Below are positions 1-6,422 of a stretch of 10,566 bases of DNA, one piece after another (the stretch's first letter is position 1; the number at the start of each line of letters is the position of its first letter). This DNA comes from Hyphomonadaceae bacterium UBA2389 (GTDB taxonomy: Bacteria; Pseudomonadota; Alphaproteobacteria; Caulobacterales; Aquidulcibacteraceae), in the NCBI GenBank assembly GCA_002343395.1, contig DDSN01000059.1, positions 1,717-12,282 of the forward strand, in the 5' to 3' direction. The position numbers were made by a program, and so were the translations under genes. The notes beneath the pieces were generated by a model, which saw only the letters and a program-made list of their open reading frames with translations, was not told the DNA's origin and did not search any database.

Positions 1-385
1 TGTTGGCGTCGAGGCGCGCGAACATCTCGCTTGGCCGCGCGAGGAACTCTTCGCGCGTAATATTGCCGTCATTATTGGCGTCGGCGCGCGCAAGATGCTC
101 GCCGTGATGCCGTCCCCGGTGACCGCGCATGCGCTGGCCGCGTTCGCCGTGGGCAGCGCGCATCTCGTCGCGCGAAAGGGTGCTATCGTGGTTGGCGTCC
201 GCTTGAGCGAAGTGTGCGTCGTGCGCCGCTTCGAACTCCTGGCGGGTCACCACACCGTCGGTGTTCGCATCCGCGTGCGCGAACATCCCGCCCGGCCCCG
301 GAGGCGGGCCGTCCTGAGCCGCCGCCAAGCCAAAGGCCCCGACCAACGCTGCAATGCTCGCCGCAACCAAAACTGTCTTACGCAT
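1..385 (-). CDS. Secreted EF-hand calcium-binding protein (C-terminus beyond window)
   Basis: The reading frame starts at an ATG at 385-383 and runs off the left edge, giving 128 residues. A Shine-Dalgarno sequence GAGGAG (393-398 on the complement) lies 7 bases before the start. Residues 1-23 form a Sec signal peptide (MRKTVL, then an Ala/Leu-rich core ending AAA-Q), so the mature protein is probably periplasmic. Three EF-hand loops are visible: DANTDGVVTRQE (39-50), DANHDSTLSRDE (63-74) and DANNDGNITREE (102-113). A fourth begins with DAN at 126-128. Loop 2 has Ser in place of the usual Gly at position 6. A His/Gly/Arg-rich linker (residues 87-97) joins loops 2 and 3 and might bind metal. 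EF-hand loops of this form normally bind Ca2+; whether it buffers or senses is unknown. It lies 89 bp downstream of a second EF-hand gene on the same strand, so co-expression is possible. Confidence 0.88.
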   Translation of the reverse strand, partial: MRKTVLVAASIAALVGAFGLAAAQDGPPPGPGGMFAHADANTDGVVTRQEFEAAHDAHFAQADANHDSTLSRDEMRAAHGERGQRMRGHRGRHHGEHLARADANNDGNITREEFLARPSEMFARLDAN

Positions 386-474
386 AGTGATGCTCCTCGA
401 CCTTCATAAGCCGTGGCGTCGGTCATAAGCGCCCGGTTTTTCGCCCGTTGGTCGCAGCTGCGTCAAAGTGTGTC

Positions 475-960
475 TCAGTTGCCTATCGATGGCGCGGGCT
501 GACGGCGCGGGGCGGGCGGGCGAGCTTGACCGACGAGGCGAATGAGTTCCGAGCGCGTCAGGGCGCCATCCTCATTCTCGTCGTAGTCGCGAACACGCGC
601 GCGCAGCTCTGCGTCGAACTCTTCCCGAGTAATCACGTTGTCTACGTTGCGGTCGAAATCCAGCCTGTAAGGCCCTAATTGCCCGCCGCCGAGAACAAGA
701 TTGGCCCAGGTTTGAAATTCGTTCGGCTGCAACTGGCCGTCCGCGCCAGCGTCCGCACGCGCGAACTCGCGGGCTAAGCCCGCGTCCACTTCAGCGGCGG
801 AAATCGCGGCGTCTCCGTCGCCATCAAAGCTGACAAACATCATCGTGTCGGCCGAAAGCAATGCGCGAATAGGTTCATTATTGGCCGCGCCGCCCGATCC
901 GCTCGCGCAAGCCGCCAGCGTCGCCGCGCACAAACCCCCGACCCACACTTTCAGCTGCAT
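475..960 (-). CDS. EF-hand lipoprotein with four calcium-binding loops
   Basis: This is a complete 161-residue protein. The N-terminus has a hydrophobic segment and a lipobox LAAC with the lipid-attachment cysteine at residue 18, followed by a Gly/Ser-rich spacer, so it should be membrane-anchored and face the periplasm. Four EF-hand loops form two pairs: DGDGDAAISAAE (46-57) with DAGADGQLQPNE (70-81), and DRNVDNVITREE (103-114) with DENEDGALTRSE (127-138). Loops 1, 2 and 4 have Asp at position 1, an acidic residue or Asn at 3 or 5, and Glu at 12, as Ca2+ ligands require; loop 3 has Asn in place of Gly at position 6. The C-terminal 15 residues are Pro/Arg-rich. A purine-rich GGGGAAA precedes the ATG. 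The gene is divergent from a two-component system across 160 bp. The function beyond calcium binding is not evident; it could be a calcium sensor or buffer of the envelope. Confidence 0.85.
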   Translation of the reverse strand: MQLKVWVGGLCAATLAACASGSGGAANNEPIRALLSADTMMFVSFDGDGDAAISAAEVDAGLAREFARADAGADGQLQPNEFQTWANLVLGGGQLGPYRLDFDRNVDNVITREEFDAELRARVRDYDENEDGALTRSELIRLVGQARPPAPRRQPAPSIGN

Positions 961-1120
961 GCATTTCCCCTATTCTTGCCCCCAACCAGCCCAGAGACCT
1001 TGGCGGACTTAAGGCGACCTCGGTTCCTGGCGCGGTTTCTTGGATTCATGCCATACTTTGGCACAAACTGACCAAGGCGCGCGCTAGAAATTCGATAGGC
1101 TCGCTCCGCCGGACCGCAAC
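961..1120. promoter_or_regulatory. Divergent intergenic region between EF-hand lipoprotein and response regulator
   Basis: These 160 bp must hold the promoters of both the minus-strand EF-hand gene and the plus-strand two-component operon. I see a TTGGCA (1058-1063) that could act as a -35 box, but no -10 at a good distance, and a TAGGCT (1096-1101) that could be a -10 box without a good -35. TTGG and CCAA half-sites frame 1058-1075. No operator can be assigned from sequence alone. Confidence 0.3.
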
Positions 1121-1855
1121 ATGCCCGCAAATATGCCCATCGAGGATCCCCACATTCTGGTGGTTGACGATCACCGCGACATTCGCGAGTCGCTCGCCCA
1201 GTTCCTAACCCGAAACGGCCGCCGCGCCACAGCCGTCGCTGACGCGGGGGCGGCGCGAAAAGCGTTAAAGGAGAGCCGTTTTGATCTCGTGATCCTCGAC
1301 ATCATGATGCCCGGCGAAGACGGACTGTCGCTCTGTCGGCATATCCGAGAAACTGAGCATGTTCCCGTCATTTTGCTGTCAGCCCGCGCCGAGGATGTTG
1401 ATCGCATTGTCGGCCTTGAGCTCGGCGCGGACGACTACGTCGTCAAGCCGTTCAACCCTCGTGAGCTGCTTGCGCGCATCGATGCGGTCCTCCGACGAAC
1501 CTACGCCTTGCCGCCCACCGCCGACGCTCCTACCGGAGAGATGTTGCGATTTGACCGTTGGACGTTGCGCCTTGCAGCGCGCGAACTTGTCGACGACGCG
1601 GGCGTCGTTCATGAACTCAGCACCGGTGAATACAGGCTGCTGTACACGTTTCTGCAGCGACCCAAAATCGTGCTGACCCGCGAACAATTGTTGGACTTGG
1701 CGTTCGATCGCGGCGCGGACGTATTCGATCGCGCGGTCGATACGCAGGTTTCGAGACTCCGCCGTAAGATCGAGCGCGATCCCGCCGCTCCGAAGCTCAT
1801 CAAGACGGTTTGGGGCGGCGGTTATGTGTTCACGGCGGCGGTGGAAAAGACGTGA
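1121..1855 (+). CDS. OmpR-family DNA-binding response regulator
   Basis: This 244-residue protein has the usual length and layout of the OmpR/PhoB class. The receiver domain (about 11-128) shows the acidic pair D16-D17, the phospho-acceptor D60 in DLVILDIMMPGEDG, the switch Ser at 87 (LLSAR) and the conserved K109 in VKPF. A winged-helix effector domain (about 145-240) contains the ELSTGEYRLL start, the recognition-helix region (VDTQVSRLRRKIE) and the closing VWGGGYVF hairpin. It should bind DNA as a phosphorylated dimer, with phosphate supplied by the kinase encoded immediately after it. The start at 1121 has no clear Shine-Dalgarno; the in-frame ATG at 1133 is an alternative. The stop TGA (1853-1855) overlaps the GTG start of the kinase. 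The target genes are unknown; the divergent EF-hand genes are the obvious first guess. Confidence 0.95.
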   Translation: MPANMPIEDPHILVVDDHRDIRESLAQFLTRNGRRATAVADAGAARKALKESRFDLVILDIMMPGEDGLSLCRHIRETEHVPVILLSARAEDVDRIVGLELGADDYVVKPFNPRELLARIDAVLRRTYALPPTADAPTGEMLRFDRWTLRLAARELVDDAGVVHELSTGEYRLLYTFLQRPKIVLTREQLLDLAFDRGADVFDRAVDTQVSRLRRKIERDPAAPKLIKTVWGGGYVFTAAVEKT

Positions 1856-3204
1856 ACTGGAACCCCCTCAACTCTCTGACCGGCCGCCTCGTGATCGTGA
1901 CGGTCATCGCGGTGGCGCTCTCCTACGCCGCGACATTCTATTTCTACGCGCATGAGCGCGGCGCGGCGCTGCGCCAGGCGGCGGAAACCGCCGCTGTTGA
2001 GCGCATCGTCGCGGTGGCGCAACGCCTGCAGCGCCTGCCCGCTGAACAGCGCGCGCAGATCGCGGAGTCGAACCGCGACTTTCGCGCCCGTTTTCGGCTA
2101 GCGCCGGCGCCGAGCGTGGTGGAGGCCGCGCGCGCCGGTTCAGCCGCCCACATCGCGGCCGAGGTCTCGCAAGCGCTGAACGGCGCCGAAGTGCGCGCCA
2201 ACGCCCGCCAAATCGCGGACTGGCCAGAGCGCTGGCGCGGGCATGGCGCCCACCACGGGCCGCCGCCCAATCGCCCCGTCACCGCGGTCATGGTTTCTGT
2301 TCGGTTGGACAGCGACCTCTGGCTCAACGCGCGCGTTCATCTGCCTACGCCGCGCCCGCCTCCATGGGGCTCGCTGTGGGCGGCGTTGCTTTCAATGGTC
2401 GCGGTTGGGTTCGGCGCGGCGCTCGTGTCGCGGCAAATCGGCCGTCCCTTGGCGCAGCTTGCAAGCGCCGCGGAAGCGCTCGGCTCGGGAAGCAGCGATG
2501 TCAAAACGCCCGAGACCGGCCCGCGCGACGTACGCCGCGCCGCCGCCGCCTTCAATACGATGTCGCAACGTCTCGGCCGTCAGCTCAGCCGGCAGAGACA
2601 CATGTTGTGGGCGCTCAGCCACGACCTGCGCACGCCCCTGACCGCAATTCGTTTGCGCGCCGAACTTGTCGACGACGAACAAGCGCGTCAGCGCCTATTG
2701 GCGGCCGTCGCCGACATGGAACAGCTCACGGAACAAGCGCTCTCGCTGGCGCGCGCCGGCGCCAGCGACGAGCCCAGTCGTGAAGTCGACCTCGCCGATG
2801 TCGCGCGCACGCTTGTGGGAGAACTCGCCGAACTGGGCATGCCCTTGCGTGTGGAAGCGCACGAACCGCTTGTCACCAAATGCAGGCCCACTGAGATCGC
2901 ACGGGCGTTGCGCAATCTCGCGGAGAACGCCGTGAAACATGCTAATGGCGGCATTGTACGCGCATTCCGCAATGCGCAAGGCGAGGCTGTGTTGGAAGTT
3001 CTCGATGACGGCGCGGGCGTGCCCGAATCGGACCTGCCGCGTCTCACCGACCCATTCTACCGCAGCGACGAATCACGCACGCCGTCAAAAGGCGCCGGCT
3101 TGGGGCTGGCGATCGCACAAGCCATCGCCGAAGCGCACAACGGGCGTCTTGTGCTGAAAAACCGCGAAAACGGCGGTTTTTCAGCATCTCTGATTTTGCC
3201 ATAG
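1852..3204 (+). CDS. EnvZ-type membrane sensor histidine kinase
   Basis: I take the GTG at 1852 as the start because it overlaps the regulator's stop (GTGA), follows a purine run GTGGAAAAG, and puts the first membrane helix near the N-terminus; the frame also opens at an ATG at 1810, inside the regulator. The product is 450 residues. Domains in order: TM1 about 12-32, a periplasmic region about 34-171 with a His/Pro-rich patch (H131, H134, H135), TM2 about 172-193, a HAMP linker to about 247, and the dimerisation helix with phospho-acceptor H257 in SHDLRTPLTAIR. The ATPase domain has the N-box NLAENAVKHA (from N355), G1 DDGAGV (385-390), an F-box DPFYR and G2 GAGLGLA (414-420). All catalytic residues are present. 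It should autophosphorylate and signal to the preceding regulator. The ligand is unknown; the His patch could bind a divalent metal. Confidence 0.95.
   Translation: MNWNPLNSLTGRLVIVTVIAVALSYAATFYFYAHERGAALRQAAETAAVERIVAVAQRLQRLPAEQRAQIAESNRDFRARFRLAPAPSVVEAARAGSAAHIAAEVSQALNGAEVRANARQIADWPERWRGHGAHHGPPPNRPVTAVMVSVRLDSDLWLNARVHLPTPRPPPWGSLWAALLSMVAVGFGAALVSRQIGRPLAQLASAAEALGSGSSDVKTPETGPRDVRRAAAAFNTMSQRLGRQLSRQRHMLWALSHDLRTPLTAIRLRAELVDDEQARQRLLAAVADMEQLTEQALSLARAGASDEPSREVDLADVARTLVGELAELGMPLRVEAHEPLVTKCRPTEIARALRNLAENAVKHANGGIVRAFRNAQGEAVLEVLDDGAGVPESDLPRLTDPFYRSDESRTPSKGAGLGLAIAQAIAEAHNGRLVLKNRENGGFSASLILP
3152..3186 (+). terminator. Perfect 14-bp stem-loop inside the 3' end of the kinase gene
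   Basis: TGCTGAAAAACCGC (3152-3165) and its exact reverse complement (3173-3186) are separated by a 7-base loop, GAAAACG. Each arm carries a run of five A or five T next to CCGC or GCGG, so on either strand it resembles an A-tract / GC-stem / T-tract terminator, although the GC core is only 4 bp. It lies 15 bp before the kinase stop codon, inside coding sequence, and encodes part of the ordinary kinase C-terminus. It could terminate or attenuate transcription, or stabilise the 3' end. The structure is certain, the function is not. Confidence 0.4.
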
Positions 3205-3283
3205 CGCGATCAACAACGCCGCCGGCAGCTGTCGAATAGGCAAAATTTACCGAGCAGAAACCAAGTATCGGCACTCACGCAGC

Positions 3284-4330
3284 ATGAGCATTGCCGCGAA
3301 CGCGCCGCCGTCAGCGCCACAAGAGATGCACTGGACCACGAAGATCGGCGTCGCCGCCGTTATCTTGTTCATGCTCGTCGTCGCCGGATTGAACGCGGTG
3401 GGCTGGATGAACACACTGCCCGGCGCAGGCGGCATCGCCGCGAGCGTCGTCGCCGTGAGCTTCGAGGCGATGGCGCTGGTCGCCTTCGAGCATCTCGTCG
3501 CTTACAAGAAGGCGCGGGACTACGGTCGCTTGTTTCTGGCGTTTGTCGGACTTGCACTGGCGGTCAGCGTCAATATCGAGGGCGGCCACCGCGGCCTCAA
3601 CCATATCGCCGAGCCGTTCTTCGCGCAGGCGGAATCAGAGCGGCGCGCCAACCAAGAAGCGCTCGACGCCGCCCGCAGCGGGCTGGAGCAACAGATCGCC
3701 ACGCTACAGGCTCGTGTCGACGGCGTCGCAGCCACCAATCCGGGCGCCGAAACGTTCTCCGAACGCATGGAGCAATGGCGCGCCAATTTTGAACTGGTGA
3801 CCGGCGAGGATCGCCGCCAAATCACGTTGCTGCGCGCGCGCCTCGCCGACATGCCGCTCACCGTGAACGCTCAAGCCCCCTACCCGGATTGGGCGCCATA
3901 TGCGATCGCCGCGATCTTCGCCTTCTTCAGCGTATTCGGCCTGACCATGTTCAGCGTGAAAGTGCCCGGACCTGAACTGCATGTCGGCAACCGAAACGCT
4001 ACTGCCGCGCTCGAGTTTTCGAAGGCCATGTTGATCCAAGACATCGCCGCCTCTGAGAAAACCGAGGCGCCGGCCCTGATCGAGAAGGCAGAGGAGCTGC
4101 CGCCACTGGACGACGTGCAAATCCGGCAGGCCATCGCCGCGCTCACCCTGCAGGAAAAGGAAGTAACGCCAGCCAATGTCGCGCGCTTCCACAAGGTAAA
4201 GGTCGCGCGAGTTTATGCCTCGCCGCACGTCGTCTTGCTGCATGAGTACATCGCGCAGGAGCGCCAAAAGAAGGCGTTGCGTGCGGCGGCGAACGCGATC
4301 GCGGGAGATCAGGAGCAACAGGCGGCCTAG
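3284..4330 (+). CDS. Unrecognised four-helix membrane protein with coiled coil and HTH-like tail
   Basis: I do not recognise this 348-residue protein. Hydrophobicity suggests TM1 about 20-40, TM2 about 49-68, TM3 about 82-98 and TM4 about 204-225. Between TM3 and TM4 lies a charged loop of about 100 residues; its part at 111-147 (Glu/Arg/Gln/Ala-rich with heptad-like Leu and Ile) looks like a coiled coil. After TM4 comes a 120-residue soluble tail with an Ala/Glu-rich stretch (255-275). Residues 277-312 then read like a helix-turn-helix (QEKEVTPANVARFHKVKVAR), as in proteins where TPANVA opens the first helix and KVARVY forms the second. That is a visual impression only. The start ATG is 79 bp after the kinase stop with no strong Shine-Dalgarno, so it need not belong to that operon. 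Its TAG stop (4328-4330) lies inside a repeat element. Coding is supported by length, by the membrane-protein pattern and by absence of a competing frame. Confidence 0.85.
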   Translation: MSIAANAPPSAPQEMHWTTKIGVAAVILFMLVVAGLNAVGWMNTLPGAGGIAASVVAVSFEAMALVAFEHLVAYKKARDYGRLFLAFVGLALAVSVNIEGGHRGLNHIAEPFFAQAESERRANQEALDAARSGLEQQIATLQARVDGVAATNPGAETFSERMEQWRANFELVTGEDRRQITLLRARLADMPLTVNAQAPYPDWAPYAIAAIFAFFSVFGLTMFSVKVPGPELHVGNRNATAALEFSKAMLIQDIAASEKTEAPALIEKAEELPPLDDVQIRQAIAALTLQEKEVTPANVARFHKVKVARVYASPHVVLLHEYIAQERQKKALRAAANAIAGDQEQQAA

Positions 4331-4370
4331 AGCCTGTTGCGATCCGATTGAATCGGGGCTCCAGGTTTTT
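4327..4370 (+). terminator. Terminator-like hairpin at the stop of the membrane protein gene
   Basis: A two-part stem (CTAGAGCC with GGCTCCAG, enclosing CCGATT-G-AATCGG with a 9-base bulge on the 5' side) is followed by GTTTTTG (4365-4371). On the plus strand this has the shape of an intrinsic terminator for the gene ending at 4330. It begins within that gene's last two codons. Confidence 0.45.
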
Positions 4371-4426
4371 GTCTGGTCGCAGTTTCTTACGCCGAAACGG
4401 CGTCCGGTTCGTCGAAAAATGCCTAG
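4327..4426. repeat. Structured intergenic repeat, CTAG-bounded
   Basis: The segment opens with CTAGAGCC and closes with GCCTAG. Inside are CCGATT-G-AATCGG (4344-4356), enclosed by CTAGAGCC (4327-4334) pairing with GGCTCCAG (4357-4364) at 7 of 8 positions, then a TTTTT run, a GCCG-AAA-CGGC hairpin (4391-4401), CCGGTTCG, and an AAAAATGC close. From memory, this order (CCGATTnAATCGG, GGCTCTAG, TTTTTGT, TTTCTTACGC, CCGGT, GAAAAnGC, CTAG) matches a dispersed extragenic element frequent in alphaproteobacterial genomes; this copy would be diverged. I could not search for other copies, and none is complete elsewhere in this window. Confidence 0.55.
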
Positions 4427-4441
4427 CGCGCATCGCGCTAG
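4415..4441 (-). terminator. Intrinsic terminator of the dcd / GumN-family operon
   Basis: Read on the minus strand, CTAGCGCG-ATG-CGCGCTAG (4441-4423) is a perfect 8-bp stem with a 3-base loop, followed by GCA and five T (4419-4415). It begins 7 bases after the stop codon of the minus-strand gene ending at 4448. The stem's second arm overlaps the CTAG end of the repeat, so gene and repeat share the signal. Confidence 0.6.
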
Positions 4442-4447
4442 CGAGAG

Positions 4448-5347
4448 TCACTCCAGGCGTTCGACCGCATAGCCGCGTGCACGCAATTGCGCGACAAGAC
4501 CGTCCTCTCCCAACAAGTGCCCGGCTCCGACCGCGATGAAATCCACGCCTGCGCCCTGAAGTTCGGCGACAAGAACCTCGACCCACGCGTCATTACGATC
4601 AGCCAGCAGCAGACTGTAGAATTCGGGATAGCCGTCGCGCAGATCCGTCACCGCCAAGCGCTCAAGCGTTGCAAGGTCTCCGGTCTCCCAGGCTGTCGCC
4701 ATAACGTCCATCTGCGCGCCGCCCTTCTCCGCCGCTTCGATGGCTTCGAGCAACATCTGCCGCTGCACCTCGTCGTTCAGCCCCGCCATCAGATTGATCT
4801 GTTGTTCTGGGGTCTCAAACGCCCGCATGCGTTTGCCGTTAGCGTCTCCAACCGCATCGATCTGTCGATCGGCGCCGGCATCAGACTCGAAACCGGCGCG
4901 CATCATCGGCAACACCGTGAGCGTCAAGCTCGCGAGCCAGGGCTGCATACGCTCGAATGCTTCCGCCGGCAGACCGAAGCTCTGCGTTACAGCGGCGAGT
5001 CTCGCGTTTTGCTCCGCGTTCAACCAGCTCGACAACGGCCGCGTAGAAGACGCGCCGCGTTGCAGCGCCAATTGCTGAGTTGCGACGTCATTTTCCGGAG
5101 AGATCAGAAGTTCCGTCCAAATCTCCTCGGCTTCCATAAGCCCGGCCTGCGCATGAGCGCCGCCCCAAGGCCTGCCGGCGCGACGAATGTGCATGGTGCC
5201 GAACAGGTACATCGTGGAGTCCGTATCGCGCGCGACGAATAGCGCGGGAACCGATCCGACGCTGCGATTTTGAACGTTCGTGCTTGCGGCGCATGCGCAT
5301 GCCAACAACGCGACGATCAACAACGCCGTCGATTTCAGAACCGCCAT
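4448..5347 (-). CDS. TraB/GumN-family lipoprotein (TIKI-like fold)
   Basis: I prefer the ATG at 5347 (299 residues), because it gives a clean signal peptide (MAVLKSTALLIVALL) with a lipobox-like LLAC, C17; a TTG at 5374 would add nine charged residues and overlap dcd. The mature protein should be an envelope lipoprotein. Family hallmarks are YLFGTMH (47-53) after the first strand, an M-PW motif (MQPWLASL), a GADRQID...ETPEQQ block in the middle, and the closing VGAGHLLG with H277. The paired GT-H and GAGH histidines match the putative metal site of the TraB/PrgY/GumN family, related to TIKI proteases; activity in bacteria is poorly known. The start lies 17 bp after the dcd stop on the same strand, so the two are probably co-transcribed, and a terminator follows directly. 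Functional linkage to dcd is not expected. Confidence 0.88.
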   Translation of the reverse strand: MAVLKSTALLIVALLACACAASTNVQNRSVGSVPALFVARDTDSTMYLFGTMHIRRAGRPWGGAHAQAGLMEAEEIWTELLISPENDVATQQLALQRGASSTRPLSSWLNAEQNARLAAVTQSFGLPAEAFERMQPWLASLTLTVLPMMRAGFESDAGADRQIDAVGDANGKRMRAFETPEQQINLMAGLNDEVQRQMLLEAIEAAEKGGAQMDVMATAWETGDLATLERLAVTDLRDGYPEFYSLLLADRNDAWVEVLVAELQGAGVDFIAVGAGHLLGEDGLVAQLRARGYAVERLE

Positions 5348-5364
5348 CTGTCGCCGTCCATGCT

Positions 5365-6375
5365 CTAGCGCCAAGCCGAGAAGTGCTTGGACAATTTCAA
5401 GCCCTGCCCTTGATAGCTGGACCCAACCTCGCCGTAGAGACGCTCAACCGGACCCGACAACGGCTCAAACACCAGCTTGCCAACCGGCTGACCGTCCTCG
5501 ACGATAAACGGCACGTCGCGCGAGCGCACCTCAAGCACCGCGCGCCCCTCATTGGGCGCCACGCCGAACCCGGGATCGAAGAAGCCCGCATAGTGCGCAC
5601 GGAACTCGCCCAACTCCGGACGGATCGGCGCCATTTCGGCCGCTTCGTCTGGCGGAATGAGCACGTTCTCCTTGGACGCAAAGATGTAGAACTGGCCTGG
5701 ATCGAGAACGACGCGTCCCTTGCGCGCTTCCATCGGCTCCCAGAAATCCCGCGGATCGTAACCGCCGATGCGATCGAGATCGATGACGCCGGAGTGGCGT
5801 TTCGCCCGAAAACCAACGGGCCCGGCCATCGACAGGTCCATCGTGAAGTTGATTTCGCGCTTGGGATGAGGCGATCCGCGCCGCAGACGCACTTGGCTCA
5901 ATCGCGTGCCGGTTCGCGCAAGCACCGAAAACGTGCACGGGCTGATCTCCGCCCACATCGGCCCCTGATAGCCCATCGGGATCGAGTCGAAAGATTGGGC
6001 GCCGTCGGTGATGAGGCGCGTGAACACATCAACTCGCCCGGTGGAGCTCTTTGGATTGGCGGCGCCATGAATGTGCGCGGGCAACGCCAGCTCTTCTTGC
6101 ACTTGGACGAGATAAACACAGCCCGTCTCGAGCACGGCCCCGCCCCGCAGATCGATCTCATGCATGACGAGCTCGGCGTCGAGCCGCTGCTGAACCTTCG
6201 CATTGGCGCCGGGTAGGAAGCTCGCGCGCAAACGATAGGCCGTTTCGCCGAGGCGCAGGTCGAGGCTCGCGGGCTGAATCTGGTCATCCAGAAAGGGCGC
6301 GTCCGCAGCGATCCATCCCTGCTTGATCGCGCGTTTGATTTCGGTATCGGACAGGACGCCGTGCGTGTTGCTCAT
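5365..6375 (-). CDS. dcd: dCTP deaminase, double-length alphaproteobacterial type
   Basis: The product deaminates dCTP to dUTP, feeding dTMP synthesis in the cytoplasm. At 336 residues it is nearly twice the classic enzyme and contains two tandem dUTPase-like halves. The first half shows QIQPASLDLRLG (32-43), NPKSSTGR (107-114), which is the phosphate-binding signature, and WAEISP with E143. The second shows GFFDPGFG (264-271) followed by VLEVRS with E282 and a dGQPVGKLVFE strand. I infer that one or both Glu residues serve as the general base found in Dcd; which half is active cannot be told here. The start ATG follows a strong purine stretch (GGGGAAGGGGG). The gene is divergent from apaG across only 47 bp. 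Long Dcd proteins are typical of Rhizobiales and relatives, which helps place the organism. Confidence 0.93.
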   Translation of the reverse strand: MSNTHGVLSDTEIKRAIKQGWIAADAPFLDDQIQPASLDLRLGETAYRLRASFLPGANAKVQQRLDAELVMHEIDLRGGAVLETGCVYLVQVQEELALPAHIHGAANPKSSTGRVDVFTRLITDGAQSFDSIPMGYQGPMWAEISPCTFSVLARTGTRLSQVRLRRGSPHPKREINFTMDLSMAGPVGFRAKRHSGVIDLDRIGGYDPRDFWEPMEARKGRVVLDPGQFYIFASKENVLIPPDEAAEMAPIRPELGEFRAHYAGFFDPGFGVAPNEGRAVLEVRSRDVPFIVEDGQPVGKLVFEPLSGPVERLYGEVGSSYQGQGLKLSKHFSAWR

Positions 6376-6410
6376 GCCCCCTTCCCCTGGCTTGCGGCAG
6401 CGGGTTTGTC

Positions 6411-6416
6411 TAGACT
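6411..6416 (+). promoter_or_regulatory. Possible -10 box for leaderless apaG transcription
   Basis: TAGACT fits the TAnnnT pattern and ends 6 bases before the apaG ATG, so transcription would start at about the A of the start codon. No Shine-Dalgarno is visible before apaG, which agrees with a leaderless message. No -35 at the usual distance is convincing; TTGCGG (6392-6397) is 13 bp away, which is too close. Confidence 0.28.
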
Positions 6417-6422
6417 CTGGCC

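Noticed and set aside
95..409. 104-codon plus-strand frame at the left edge
   Set aside because: The minus strand encodes a signal peptide and three EF-hand loops over the same bases with a good Shine-Dalgarno, which explains the region better.
430..450. Terminator between the two EF-hand genes at GCGCCCGGTTTTTCGCCCG
   Set aside because: The two GC-rich blocks are direct repeats (CGCCCG), not complementary arms, so no hairpin forms.
1058..1090. Sigma-54 type promoter before the response regulator
   Set aside because: TGGCAC is present at the -24 position, but the expected TTGC -12 element 5 bases on reads GACC.
1810..1851. ATG at 1810 as start of the histidine kinase
   Set aside because: It would overlap the regulator by 46 bases and add a Gly-rich stretch; the GTG at 1852 overlaps its stop codon in the common coupled fashion.
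5348..5374. TTG at 5374 as start of the GumN-family gene
   Set aside because: It would overlap the dcd stop and put charged residues before the signal peptide; the ATG at 5347 gives a normal lipoprotein signal.
5284..6216. 310-codon open frame on the plus strand
   Set aside because: It runs opposite to dcd and the GumN-family gene, both of which have clear family motifs; no domain is visible.
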